Part shown: positions 1 through 9,304 of the stretch, piece after piece
How the letters are laid out: each line of letters begins with the position of its first letter
Numbering within the stretch: position 1 is the first letter of the stretch
Source of the DNA: Bacteroides sp.
GTDB taxonomy: Bacteria > Bacteroidota > Bacteroidia > Bacteroidales > Bacteroidaceae
Assembly: GCA_019416685.1 (NCBI GenBank)
Contig: DXWV01000100.1
Coordinates: 1 to 63,602, forward strand
Reading direction: 5' to 3'
Length of the DNA stretch: 63,602 bases
The notes under the pieces: generated by a model
The model's input: the letters and a program-made list of their open reading frames with translations, nothing else
Databases searched by the model: none
Told to the model about the DNA's origin: nothing
Position numbers and translations under genes: made by a program

Positions 1-36
1 CTTATTAACGTTCATAAAGAACTATGTTTTCCATGG

Positions 37-44
37 CAAAGATA
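37..44 (-). promoter_or_regulatory. Minus-strand -7 promoter box at the left edge
   Basis: The minus strand reads TATCTTTG here, a perfect match to the Bacteroides TAnnTTTG -7 element. Transcription would run leftwards out of the window, so it probably serves a gene beyond the edge, divergent from glnN. I found no supported gene in the rest of 1-385, which is AT-rich intergenic DNA. Confidence 0.5.
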
Positions 45-385
45 ATGGTAGAGGATCGACCCGTTTCTCGTAGACAAAAAAACATGTATTTTAACAAACT
101 GATATACAGATAGTTACAAAACATACATATTGTATTACTTTTTCATTTTCTAAAACTCTATTTTTCATTTATCTTCTACCCATTTTATATTTATAATTTA
201 TAACAAACACCATATTCTATTAATAAGAAAGTTATAGAATAATGAATCAATTTAAAAAGATACAATGCGCAGTAACATATAGATATATAAGAAAACAGTC
301 TCTTCAGACAGGGGTATCTTCTAAAAAACAGCATTATTTTCAAAATTACCCCCTAAAAAATAGGGGCACTTTCACAAAAAACATA

Positions 386-393
386 TAATTTTG
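386..393 (+). promoter_or_regulatory. glnN promoter, -7 box
   Basis: TAATTTTG matches TAnnTTTG and lies 30 bases before the glnN ATG at 424, leaving a leader of roughly 20-25 nt. No convincing -33 TTTG is visible at the usual spacing, so the promoter may be activator-dependent. The GC-containing run just upstream (TAGGGGCACTTTC) could be part of a control site; that is speculation. Confidence 0.5.
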
Positions 394-423
394 CGCCCAA
401 CAACTGATAAAAGAGACACTATT

Positions 424-2613
424 ATGTCAAAAATGAGATTTTTAGCTTTACAGGAACTTTCCAGCAGATGTCCTTTGGAAATTACTCCTCCTTCCAACAA
501 ATTATCCGATTATTATGGCTCCCACGTATTCGACCGTAAGAAGATGCAAGAATATCTTCCCAAAGAAGCCTACAAAGCTGTAATGGATGCCATCGAGAAA
601 GGTACTCCTATCAATCGTGAAATGGCCGACCTTATCGCCAATGGTATGAAAAGTTGGGCAAAATCACTGAATGTGACCCACTATACCCATTGGTTTCAGC
701 CACTAACTGATGGTACAGCCGAGAAACATGACGGCTTCATCGAATTCAGTGAAGATGGCGGAGTCATAGAACGTTTTTCAGGTAAGCTACTTATCCAACA
801 AGAACCTGATGCCTCTTCTTTTCCTAACGGTGGAATACGCAATACATTCGAAGCACGCGGATATACAGCCTGGGATGTTTCTTCGCCAGCCTTCGTGGTA
901 GATACTACTCTCTGTATTCCTACTATCTTTATTTCATATACAGGTGAAGCACTGGATTATAAAACTCCACTGCTCAAAGCACTCGCTGCAGTGGATAAAG
1001 CTGCAACAGAAGTATGTCAATTATTCGACAAAAACATAACTCGTGTATTTACCAACCTGGGATGGGAACAAGAATACTTCCTCGTTGACTCCTCTTTATA
1101 TAATGCACGTCCTGACTTATGTCTGACGGGGCGGACCCTAATGGGGCATTCATCGGCCAAAGACCAGCAATTGGAAGATCATTATTTTGGCTCTATCCCC
1201 CCCCGTGTCACCGCTTTCATGAAAGAACTGGAGATAGAATGCCACAAACTGGGTATCCCTGCCAAAACCCGGCACAATGAAGTTGCCCCAAACCAGTTTG
1301 AGCTTGCTCCTATCTTTGAAAATGCCAATCTGGCCAATGACCACAACCAACTGGTCATGGACCTGATGAAACGCATTGCCCGTAAACATCACTTTACAGT
1401 ATTACTACATGAAAAACCTTATAGCGGTGTCAATGGTTCGGGTAAACATAACAACTGGTCACTTTGTACAGATACCGGCATCAATCTTTTTGCTCCAGGC
1501 AAGAATCCGAAAGGCAATATGCTTTTCCTGACCTTCCTGGTCAACGTATTAATGATGGTTTATAAAAATCAGGATTTGTTGCGTGCCTCTATTATGAGTG
1601 CCGGCAACAGTCACCGATTGGGAGCCAACGAAGCCCCACCCGCTATATTATCCATCTTCCTGGGCAGACAACTTTCCTCTACATTAGACGAAATCGTGCG
1701 CCAGGTAGGGAGTAGCAAAATGACACCGGAAGAAAAAACAACGCTTAAACTCGGTATCGGACGCATCCCTGAAATTTTACTGGATACTACTGACAGGAAC
1801 CGCACATCTCCATTCGCTTTCACCGGAAACCGCTTTGAGTTCCGTGCTGCCGGATCATCTTCCAACTGTGCTGCTGCCATGATTGCAATCAATGCTGCTA
1901 TGGCTAATCAATTAAACGAATTTCGTGCTTCTGTTGAAAAGCTAATGGAAGAAGGCATCGGTAAAGACGAAGCTATTTTCCGCCTGCTAAAAGAAACAAT
2001 TATTGCTTCGGAACCCATCCGTTTTGAAGGTGACGGTTATTCGGAAGAATGGAAACAAGAAGCAGCCCGCCGCGGATTAACCAATATCTGCCACGTTCCG
2101 GAAGCATTGATGCACTACGTGGACAATCAATCTAAATCCGTATTGATAGGCGAACGCATCTTTAACGAAACAGAACTTGCCTGCCGTCTTGAAGTGGAAT
2201 TAGAGAAATACACGATGAAAGTACAAATAGAAAGTCGCGTATTAGGAGATCTCGCTATAAACCATATCGTACCTATCGCCGTAAGTTACCAGAATCGTTT
2301 GTTGGAAAACTTACTGGGAATGAAAGAAATATTCTCTCCCGAAGAGTACGAAGTAATGAGTGCCGACCGGAAAGAACTGATCAAAGAAATTTCACGCCGG
2401 GTTACTGCAATCAAAGTTTTAGTCAGAGATATGACAGAAGCCCGTAAAGTGGCCAATCATAAAGAAAACTTTCAGGAAAAGGCCTTCGCCTATGAAGAAA
2501 CGGTACGCCCCTATCTGGAAAGTATCCGTGATCACATCGACCATCTGGAAATGGAAATCGATGATGAAATATGGCCATTACCCAAATACAGGGAATTGTT
2601 GTTCACCAAATAA
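424..2613 (+). CDS. glnN: Glutamine synthetase type III (GlnN)
   Basis: Catalyses ATP-dependent synthesis of glutamine from glutamate and ammonia in the cytoplasm. The 729-residue product begins MSKMRFLALQ and has the length expected of the Bacteroides GSIII family, much longer than GSI (about 450 aa). The family catalytic segments are readable: a metal-binding glutamate stretch (GWEQEYFLVD), ARHNEVAPNQFE-type and SGKHNNWS segments, and NRTSPFAFTGNRFEFRAAGSS near the nucleotide site. A longer frame opens at a TTG at 391, but that codon overlaps the -7 promoter box, so ATG 424 is preferred. The gene is monocistronic, with its own promoter and a strong terminator at 2649. It would be expected to respond to nitrogen supply, but no operator is recognisable. 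Confidence 0.97.
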   Translation: MSKMRFLALQELSSRCPLEITPPSNKLSDYYGSHVFDRKKMQEYLPKEAYKAVMDAIEKGTPINREMADLIANGMKSWAKSLNVTHYTHWFQPLTDGTAEKHDGFIEFSEDGGVIERFSGKLLIQQEPDASSFPNGGIRNTFEARGYTAWDVSSPAFVVDTTLCIPTIFISYTGEALDYKTPLLKALAAVDKAATEVCQLFDKNITRVFTNLGWEQEYFLVDSSLYNARPDLCLTGRTLMGHSSAKDQQLEDHYFGSIPPRVTAFMKELEIECHKLGIPAKTRHNEVAPNQFELAPIFENANLANDHNQLVMDLMKRIARKHHFTVLLHEKPYSGVNGSGKHNNWSLCTDTGINLFAPGKNPKGNMLFLTFLVNVLMMVYKNQDLLRASIMSAGNSHRLGANEAPPAILSIFLGRQLSSTLDEIVRQVGSSKMTPEEKTTLKLGIGRIPEILLDTTDRNRTSPFAFTGNRFEFRAAGSSSNCAAAMIAINAAMANQLNEFRASVEKLMEEGIGKDEAIFRLLKETIIASEPIRFEGDGYSEEWKQEAARRGLTNICHVPEALMHYVDNQSKSVLIGERIFNETELACRLEVELEKYTMKVQIESRVLGDLAINHIVPIAVSYQNRLLENLLGMKEIFSPEEYEVMSADRKELIKEISRRVTAIKVLVRDMTEARKVANHKENFQEKAFAYEETVRPYLESIRDHIDHLEMEIDDEIWPLPKYRELLFTK

Positions 2614-2648
2614 AAACGACACGAAAGTTTTATCGGTTTATAAAAGTA

Positions 2649-2682
2649 AAGGGTGCTAAAGACAAAAAGCACCCTTATTTTA
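2649..2682. terminator. Bidirectional terminator between glnN and the PUL
   Basis: AAGGGTGCT (2649-2657) pairs with AGCACCCTT (2668-2676), a perfect 9-bp stem with a 10-nt loop, followed by TATTTTAT on the plus strand. It ends glnN. It lies just past the stop of the last PUL gene on the minus strand and may serve both directions. Confidence 0.8.
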
Positions 2683-2699
2683 TGAATAAGTATGCCTCG

Positions 2700-4988
2700 T
2701 CATTGATTTCGTAATAATTGTCCTCCTATATGAAATGTTTCTGTCTGAATTACATATAGGTAAAGGCCATTGGAAAGATGGCCTTTATTTATATCCGTTT
2801 CACGAACTGTTAATTTGGTAATTCCTGCCTCATGAGCATAATATGAGTCACTGAACAACAAACATCCTTGTGTAGAATAAATTTTTAATTGAATATTCTG
2901 TGGCTTATTTACAGGCACATAAAAGGTAGTCCAGGACCTGAAAGGATTTGGATAATTCCACACTTTATTAGAAAGATTCTTCTCCACATTATTATTTATA
3001 CCAGTCGGCATATCAGCATCAATAAAAATACCGGAACATACCGGATAGTCAGGATCATTATAATAATCATAAAAAAAACGGGTAAGTCTTACTTGCAAAT
3101 GCCCTTTCATTGAATAAGATAAATAAACCCCTTCTACAAAATCCTTCAAAATAGTAGAATGAAGTACCTGCTTTGTATTTATATCAATAACATCTACCAA
3201 CATTTGAATATTCTTATTCTCATAATCGACAAAATAAAGAGAAATTTTCAGAGGTTTCTCTTCGGAGACATTAATATCTATAAGTTGATGCAATCGGGAT
3301 GTTCGTACAGCCTGAATCCGTCTGGATTTATTATCCGGATATAACAAAGCATTACTCTTTACTGCATTTTCATCCTTGACGATCAGCTCATCACCTACAT
3401 ACTCAATTTTCACACTATTTTTTTCTTTCACTGATTTACAACCAAATATCTCATATCCTAAAGTTCCATACCCGGATGTCCAGTTTCCCTGAGTCACTTC
3501 ATCTTTATTCAGAAACTTCACATTACCGGAAGGAGCATTTGAGTAGATGGTTTCTTTAGCGGCCATATCGGTTCCGGCAGGGACAATAAGAAGTGCTTTA
3601 TTGGCTTCCATCGTCAAAGATATTTGGTTTCCGGATATTGTACGTCCTAATTCTATAACAGAGAGACCGTTAAAGCTATCGTTGAATGTATAAATATCTA
3701 CATTTTGGATTTGTGCCCATTCTCTGGGAAAACTCCAGGTAAACTTACCCCCTTTCAGTGAATAAGTCATGATTTCCGGATGATTTTGCCAATATACAGG
3801 AAGAAATACATCATATCCTTCTTTAACCAATTTATTATCACGATATACTTTGTGTATATCATTACTGTATTCACTCACAACATTATCAGATAAAGTCAAC
3901 CGATATAACGAACCTTCATGTACATACTCTTTACGCAATAAGCGGTTCAGATAAAAATAAATAAGAGTATGATGTGTAAACTCTCTTAATACTCTGTCGG
4001 GATTGTATTGAAACTGAATATCTTCCAATTGCAAACTAGTCCCGAACACCTGTAAATGAGGTTTCAAATTAATAGTTTGTCCAAGCAAAGTATCATGGGC
4101 TATATCCCTGCCGCCACACATAATATAAGCAGGAATTTCCATCTGATTCACATTGAGTGACTCATTCCAATCCCATGTAATCCCTTGGGAAAGGAATCCA
4201 TACAATTGAGGATCGGCATATTCACCTATCAACTGGATACCATAGGCCTGTTTCAGATATTCTGCACATTTCTTTATTGCATCGCGCTGATCATCTTTAG
4301 TTATACCATGATAAGGGCTGGCCGGGTATTGTGTGATATTATCAAAATACAATACTCCCGTCTCTTTTACTAAAGGAACTTCTTCTAAAAACTCATCTAT
4401 TTTCTGTTTGGTTACTCCACTTTCCCACTCTTTAACGAGGTTAACCATATAACTTTGCCTGTTCCACCATACTCCGCCGGGCACAAGGCCTCCGGATTCT
4501 TTCCGGCAAATCAAATCTTTCTCCTGATAAACCGACCATTTAGGAGAATCCTTGTAAGCATCAAACGGATTTACATGAAAAGTACAATTAGTATTGTACC
4601 TACGTGCTTGTTGCATCAACCATAGAAGGGCTTTTTTTCCGGTTAATCCTCCGGGAGCCGTAAAAGAATCGTTAATTGGAGTCCACCAGGGATATTGATG
4701 GTCATGTCCGTCTTGCTGAAATCCTCCTAATATAACTATTTTAGGTAATCCCCTGGTTATACAATCTACCTGTTTTATATAATTCAAGACTCGTCCCATA
4801 TCCAAATTTGATACATCTTCGGGACGCGCACAACGAAGCATGATTTTAAAAGTAAGTGTTTGTGACAAATCCTTACCATAAGGGTATTGAGGATAAGTAT
4901 ACTCCATTCTCTGCTGTGCATTCACCGATTGAATAATCAAAGCAAACGCAAGTATCAACAAAAATATAAATTGTGAAATTATTCTCAT
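2700..4988 (-). CDS. Secreted putative glycoside hydrolase, GH101/GH129-like TIM barrel, with a sorting-type C-terminal domain
   Basis: This 762-residue exported protein has a signal peptide (about residues 1-24, ending SVNAQ). The central region resembles endo-alpha-N-acetylgalactosaminidase-type barrels. LPKIVILGGFQQDGHD (81-96) ends a strand, YFDN with D216 is a plausible nucleophile, and GEYAD with E256 a plausible acid/base. The last 85 or so residues start with YPNPF and look like a type IX secretion sorting or Por-tail beta-sandwich domain. It is the last gene of the PUL, 68 bases after the beta-helix gene with a strong hairpin between. The family assignment is tentative: the motifs are recalled by eye, and the protein could belong to an unclassified GH family. 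Its likely role is periplasmic or surface cleavage of the glycan imported by the SusC/SusD pair. Confidence 0.6.
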   Translation of the reverse strand: MRIISQFIFLLILAFALIIQSVNAQQRMEYTYPQYPYGKDLSQTLTFKIMLRCARPEDVSNLDMGRVLNYIKQVDCITRGLPKIVILGGFQQDGHDHQYPWWTPINDSFTAPGGLTGKKALLWLMQQARRYNTNCTFHVNPFDAYKDSPKWSVYQEKDLICRKESGGLVPGGVWWNRQSYMVNLVKEWESGVTKQKIDEFLEEVPLVKETGVLYFDNITQYPASPYHGITKDDQRDAIKKCAEYLKQAYGIQLIGEYADPQLYGFLSQGITWDWNESLNVNQMEIPAYIMCGGRDIAHDTLLGQTINLKPHLQVFGTSLQLEDIQFQYNPDRVLREFTHHTLIYFYLNRLLRKEYVHEGSLYRLTLSDNVVSEYSNDIHKVYRDNKLVKEGYDVFLPVYWQNHPEIMTYSLKGGKFTWSFPREWAQIQNVDIYTFNDSFNGLSVIELGRTISGNQISLTMEANKALLIVPAGTDMAAKETIYSNAPSGNVKFLNKDEVTQGNWTSGYGTLGYEIFGCKSVKEKNSVKIEYVGDELIVKDENAVKSNALLYPDNKSRRIQAVRTSRLHQLIDINVSEEKPLKISLYFVDYENKNIQMLVDVIDINTKQVLHSTILKDFVEGVYLSYSMKGHLQVRLTRFFYDYYNDPDYPVCSGIFIDADMPTGINNNVEKNLSNKVWNYPNPFRSWTTFYVPVNKPQNIQLKIYSTQGCLLFSDSYYAHEAGITKLTVRETDINKGHLSNGLYLYVIQTETFHIGGQLLRNQ

Positions 4989-5009
4989 ATGATGTATATT
5001 ACTTTTTAA

Positions 5010-5047
5010 TTTTTGTAGGAGAAAAACATTTTTTTCTCCTACAAAAA
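5010..5047. repeat. Perfect 17-bp hairpin inside the PUL operon
   Basis: TTTTTGTAGGAGAAAAA (5010-5026) and TTTTTCTCCTACAAAAA (5031-5047) are perfect inverted repeats around a 4-base CATT loop. They sit between the beta-helix gene and the downstream glycosidase gene. On the minus-strand transcript the T-run is inside the arms, so this may be an attenuator, an mRNA-stabilising 3' end or a terminator. Confidence 0.75.
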
Positions 5048-5056
5048 TATTCTCCT

Positions 5057-7294
5057 TTATTTAACAATCAATTTACCAGTATATACAGAGTTGCCAGCTT
5101 CCACTACAATCAAATAATTTCCAGATGGCAAATATCCATGGTATTCAGCTGTTGCTCCATCTATCTGCATTTCATTTTTACATACGAATTGTCCATTGTC
5201 CAAATAGATCGTGATACATGCATTAACGGCTGTTCCGATATTTGCTTTGACAACGAAATTTGCTGTTGCCGGCATTGGATAAATCAATAATCCTTTTGAA
5301 TCATTCATTGTTTCAAGTTCCAAACCTGTCGCATTCGTTGGTTCACAAGCTCCCATACTCGGAGTTTCGGGACGTATATTCCCTACTTGGTCATTTGTTC
5401 CAGCCAATACCGGATTACCCGTTTTTATAGCCGGATTGCTATTTCCGATTAATAAATGTACCATTTGTGAATTCACTTCTTCCAGTTCCGTGATAGTCGA
5501 ACCTATTTCGATAGGGGTATCAGAGATATCTTCACCATAATAATCATCCGCATCAATAAAGCGTTTGTTATTCCAGATTGAATATAAATGAACAAAAGAC
5601 ATAAAGTCTCCGGTAGAATAATCAGTTTCATCTACAATTCCTCCTACGGTATTTAAAGCATAAATAGCATTATTGAGGGTAACAGAACAGTCACCGGCAG
5701 TTTTAAAGAAACTGTTCTTACCTTCGGCAGACTCATTACCTATGATCGTAGCACCAACAAGATTAATCTCAGAATATCCCTCCCAATTACCGTTCATGAT
5801 AGCACCGTTATTGATCGACCTGTTTCCACTGATTGTGATATTCCGGATATCTGCATAAGCATTCTGAAAAGCCAGTGCTGTAGCTGTATTATTGTAAATG
5901 GAAACATTACTCATTTTCACTCTTGATTCCCAACCAATGCCCAGAATAGAGTTACCTACATTTTCATAAAAACGGCAATCTGATAATGTCAGATTCTTAA
6001 TCTGACCTTTGAGAGCTGTACCTTCTGCATTACCGGTACTGATGTTTTTTCCAAAAATACAATTATTTACGGTAGCCTCATCTCCATCCAGCCATCCACC
6101 AGCATGTGCTCCGGCTATGTTATTATAAAAATCACAATGATCTAATTTGAATTTACCACTAATACGCAATGCTCCTCCGGCATTACCAACTGTATTTCCA
6201 TCAAAATCACAGTTCACCACCTCAATTGTAGAATTCCATGCTGTAAAATTGATAGCTCCTCCTGAACCATTACCATTTGATTTAGCATCTTTATTCTTGA
6301 TAAATGTGCAGTCTTTTACAAGTACTTTCGCCTCTGTTTCGTCACTATTAGTATACCGGACAGCGCCTCCTTCCCATCCGGCATTCTCATTAAACTGGCA
6401 GTTGACAACAGTCATATTTTGTCCTCTTTCAGAAAAAAGAGCACCACCATTACTACCTGCTATATTTTTCTGAAAGACACAATTTTCAGCACTGATTGTC
6501 GATTCATAAGCAGCTATTGCTCCACCATTATTCCCGGAGATATCGGCAGTATTATTTATGAACTGACAGTTTTTAAGTCTGATATCATAACCCCATGCTG
6601 CAATAGCTCCCCCATTCTGATCTGATTTATTACCGGTAAAAGTACAATTCTCCACCTCAAGAACAACCAGTTCCTGCTGGTTGTCCGGACGTTGTAATTT
6701 TAATGCACCGCCCCATGCGGCCGAGTTCTTTTCAAAGATACAATTAGACAATTTCAAACCGGTTCCGGTCGGAGATCCCCCCTCGGTCTCGTTTCCACTT
6801 TTTAAAATAATAGCTCCGGCACCTCCGCTAAAATCACCATAATGTTCTCCGTTTTCTCCTTTTCCGTTCTTAAAAGTAAATCCATCAACAATGGCCATCT
6901 GACTACCCAATGACACGTACGCTATTGTATATACATTCGTACTTTCATCAATCTGGCCATTTAATGAAGTAATATTGACCTGAGGATTCCTTTCTCCGTT
7001 ACCGTCGGCTGGATATCCACCTAATAGAGTTACCCCACCGGTTATTTTAAAACGAAACTCTGCAGGAGTATTCTTATCTCCTTTAAAGTTTAAAGTCGGT
7101 TTATATTCACCGGCAGCTACATGTACTGTCGATCCAGTCGATGCATTTAACAACGTTTCTGACAAATTACCAGAAGCCTGTTCCCAAGAATCCCCATTCC
7201 CAGAGGCACCGATTCTCACATAATAATCTTTTGCAGACAAACTGCTTGCCATTAATGATAGACAACACGCTACGAATAAGTTTAAATGTTTCAT
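5057..7294 (-). CDS. Secreted right-handed parallel beta-helix protein with a C-terminal sorting-like domain
   Basis: This 745-residue protein has a signal peptide ending at SSLSAKD. It then shows many turns of the polymorphic-outer-membrane-protein/beta-helix type, with recurrent short motifs such as GGAI, GGAL, NCxF and FxxN, covering about residues 130-560. Such solenoids occur in polysaccharide lyases and glycan-binding or adhesin proteins. No catalytic residue set could be assigned. The last 75 or so residues (LLIYPMPATANF to the terminal GKLIVK) look like a type IX sorting domain. It is co-directional with GH97 (19-base gap). It may bind or cleave glycan at the cell surface; the specific function is unknown. 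Confidence 0.75.
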   Translation of the reverse strand: MKHLNLFVACCLSLMASSLSAKDYYVRIGASGNGDSWEQASGNLSETLLNASTGSTVHVAAGEYKPTLNFKGDKNTPAEFRFKITGGVTLLGGYPADGNGERNPQVNITSLNGQIDESTNVYTIAYVSLGSQMAIVDGFTFKNGKGENGEHYGDFSGGAGAIILKSGNETEGGSPTGTGLKLSNCIFEKNSAAWGGALKLQRPDNQQELVVLEVENCTFTGNKSDQNGGAIAAWGYDIRLKNCQFINNTADISGNNGGAIAAYESTISAENCVFQKNIAGSNGGALFSERGQNMTVVNCQFNENAGWEGGAVRYTNSDETEAKVLVKDCTFIKNKDAKSNGNGSGGAINFTAWNSTIEVVNCDFDGNTVGNAGGALRISGKFKLDHCDFYNNIAGAHAGGWLDGDEATVNNCIFGKNISTGNAEGTALKGQIKNLTLSDCRFYENVGNSILGIGWESRVKMSNVSIYNNTATALAFQNAYADIRNITISGNRSINNGAIMNGNWEGYSEINLVGATIIGNESAEGKNSFFKTAGDCSVTLNNAIYALNTVGGIVDETDYSTGDFMSFVHLYSIWNNKRFIDADDYYGEDISDTPIEIGSTITELEEVNSQMVHLLIGNSNPAIKTGNPVLAGTNDQVGNIRPETPSMGACEPTNATGLELETMNDSKGLLIYPMPATANFVVKANIGTAVNACITIYLDNGQFVCKNEMQIDGATAEYHGYLPSGNYLIVVEAGNSVYTGKLIVK

Positions 7295-7313
7295 TTTATT
7301 ATATATTTAAAGG

Positions 7314-9293
7314 TTAATGATTGATTTTTCTGATAATAGCCGCCATTCCTCCTCCGGGGGCAAGTGACACTTTTAGTTTACTGTCAATATTCACATTGAT
7401 GACTTCCCGCTTGTAATCATTGCCATTACGGTCAGCATTCACTCCATCCCTGAACAATTCCATTTGCCAATTACCTTCCTTTAAAAAAGAGAAATCGATC
7501 GTTATTTCACGTGTTTCCCAATTCGTAATAGCTCCCAAATACCACGCATCCGACTTTTCTCTGGCAATGACTGCATATTCACCTACTTTACCATCCAAAG
7601 CTACTGTTTGGTCAAAAACAGTCGGTATTTTTCTTATAAAATCAGTAGTCTCCTGCTCCTTCATATAATTATTAGGACTGTCCGCCAACATATTCAAAGG
7701 AGATTCAAAAACTACATACAAAGCAACCTGATGTGCACGGGTTCCCTGACTCATAGGAATTGAATGAATACCTCTATAACTTTCTTTATTAGCATTAAAC
7801 ATAGCTCCCGGAGTATAATCAACCGGTCCGGCCAACATCCTTATATAAGGGATTGTTACGTCATTGAAAGGCATATCCGGATAATCCCCTTTCAGGTATT
7901 CCAAACCATATACCCCCTCAAAGTTGATAACATTCGGATAAGTACGTTGTAGTCCGGTGGGTTTGTAGGCTCCATGAAAATCTATAATAAGTTTATGCTC
8001 TGCCGCTTTTTGTGCCAACCGATAGTAGAAGTCAACCATTTTCTGATCGTCCCGATCCATGAAATCAACTTTAAACCCTTTAACTCCAAGCTTAGCATAA
8101 TGCTCAAGAGCCTCGTCCATCTTTTGGTTCAAAGGCAACCATCCTCCCCACAAAAGAATAGAGACTCCTTTTAACCGGGCATACCGAATGATATAGGGTA
8201 AATCGATCTCCGGCACAACTTTCATGATATCTGTACTTTCTGCCCATCCTTCATCGAGTAAAACATATTCGATACCGTTTTTTGCTGCAAAATCAATATA
8301 ATAGAGATAAGTGTTTGTGTTAATTCCGGCGCGGAAGTCTACGCCATAAATATTCCATGCATTCCAATAATCCCATGCCAGTTTTCCCGGTTTAATCCAG
8401 GATGTATCATTAATACGGCAAGGACTAGCCAATTTATATACCATATCATTATTCAATAAATCCTTATCCTCATCTGCAATAATGACTACTCGCCAAGGGA
8501 AAGTCCTGTTACCCTTGGTCTTCGCTATATAATCAGCCCGTTTCACTACAAGCGATTGTAAGTTATTATGTCCTCCCTGTACCTCTTCAACAGGATACGG
8601 AGCGAAGTCTGCAATTAATCCCTGTCTGGACTTCTTGTTTATCCGAAGAAACATTCCGGGATAATCCTCAAGGTCAGCTTCTGTAACTCCACATTTTATT
8701 CCGTCCTGTTCTACCAATACAGGAGCAAAAGCCGGCCAAAAATCAGACATCTTCTCTAAAGGAATATGCTCATACGTATTTTCAAAAGAACATGAATACA
8801 CATCCTCTTCTTTGGCATTCACGTATCCTACGTATGCTTTTGAATTTTTCTTCGCAAAATTAAACTCCGCTCCTTCCGATAAGATGGTTATATCTTCTTT
8901 CTGTAAACCTACCCATCTATAAGCTACTCCATCATCATATACTCGGAATTGTAATGCATAATTTCCTGCAAAAGTGAGATTCAACTCCCTATATTTGTCC
9001 TCTATTATTCTTTTTTTATAAACAGGAGTTGTAATCGTTTCATTTACAGTATGAATTTTTGATTTACGGACATGCGGATTTTCTCCTAATGTTTTTTCTT
9101 TCGTCTGTAGTGAAATAAAAGAGGGAAGTATCACCGGAGTGGAATTGCAATTCACACTCCAACTAATCCTATCTTCCACATTCACGCTCAAAGCGATCTT
9201 ATTATCAGGAGAAGAAACATTAAAGTCTTTACTATACATATACATAGGAGATATAATAAGAACTCCCAATAAATATTTTATTCTATTCTTCAT
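7314..9293 (-). CDS. Glycoside hydrolase family 97, retaining type (alpha-galactosidase-like)
   Basis: This 659-residue exported enzyme (signal peptide about 1-21) has the GH97 layout: an N-terminal beta-sandwich, a central TIM barrel with KLAWDYWNAWNIYG (304-317), and a short C-terminal beta domain. The barrel carries KVDFMDRDD with D410, the position occupied by the catalytic nucleophile in retaining GH97 enzymes such as the B. thetaiotaomicron alpha-galactosidase. Inverting SusB-type members lack it. NFEG and GLE (E459, E465) are acid/base candidates. It should remove terminal alpha-linked sugars, most likely galactose, in the periplasm. It follows GH92 by 11 bases. The exact sugar is inferred from the retaining signature. 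Confidence 0.88.
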   Translation of the reverse strand: MKNRIKYLLGVLIISPMYMYSKDFNVSSPDNKIALSVNVEDRISWSVNCNSTPVILPSFISLQTKEKTLGENPHVRKSKIHTVNETITTPVYKKRIIEDKYRELNLTFAGNYALQFRVYDDGVAYRWVGLQKEDITILSEGAEFNFAKKNSKAYVGYVNAKEEDVYSCSFENTYEHIPLEKMSDFWPAFAPVLVEQDGIKCGVTEADLEDYPGMFLRINKKSRQGLIADFAPYPVEEVQGGHNNLQSLVVKRADYIAKTKGNRTFPWRVVIIADEDKDLLNNDMVYKLASPCRINDTSWIKPGKLAWDYWNAWNIYGVDFRAGINTNTYLYYIDFAAKNGIEYVLLDEGWAESTDIMKVVPEIDLPYIIRYARLKGVSILLWGGWLPLNQKMDEALEHYAKLGVKGFKVDFMDRDDQKMVDFYYRLAQKAAEHKLIIDFHGAYKPTGLQRTYPNVINFEGVYGLEYLKGDYPDMPFNDVTIPYIRMLAGPVDYTPGAMFNANKESYRGIHSIPMSQGTRAHQVALYVVFESPLNMLADSPNNYMKEQETTDFIRKIPTVFDQTVALDGKVGEYAVIAREKSDAWYLGAITNWETREITIDFSFLKEGNWQMELFRDGVNADRNGNDYKREVINVNIDSKLKVSLAPGGGMAAIIRKINH

Positions 9294-9304
9294 TTTCAGT
9301 TCTT

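Noticed and set aside
391..423. Upstream TTG start for glnN
   Set aside because: It overlaps the -7 promoter box, and the ATG at 424 gives the usual GSIII N terminus.
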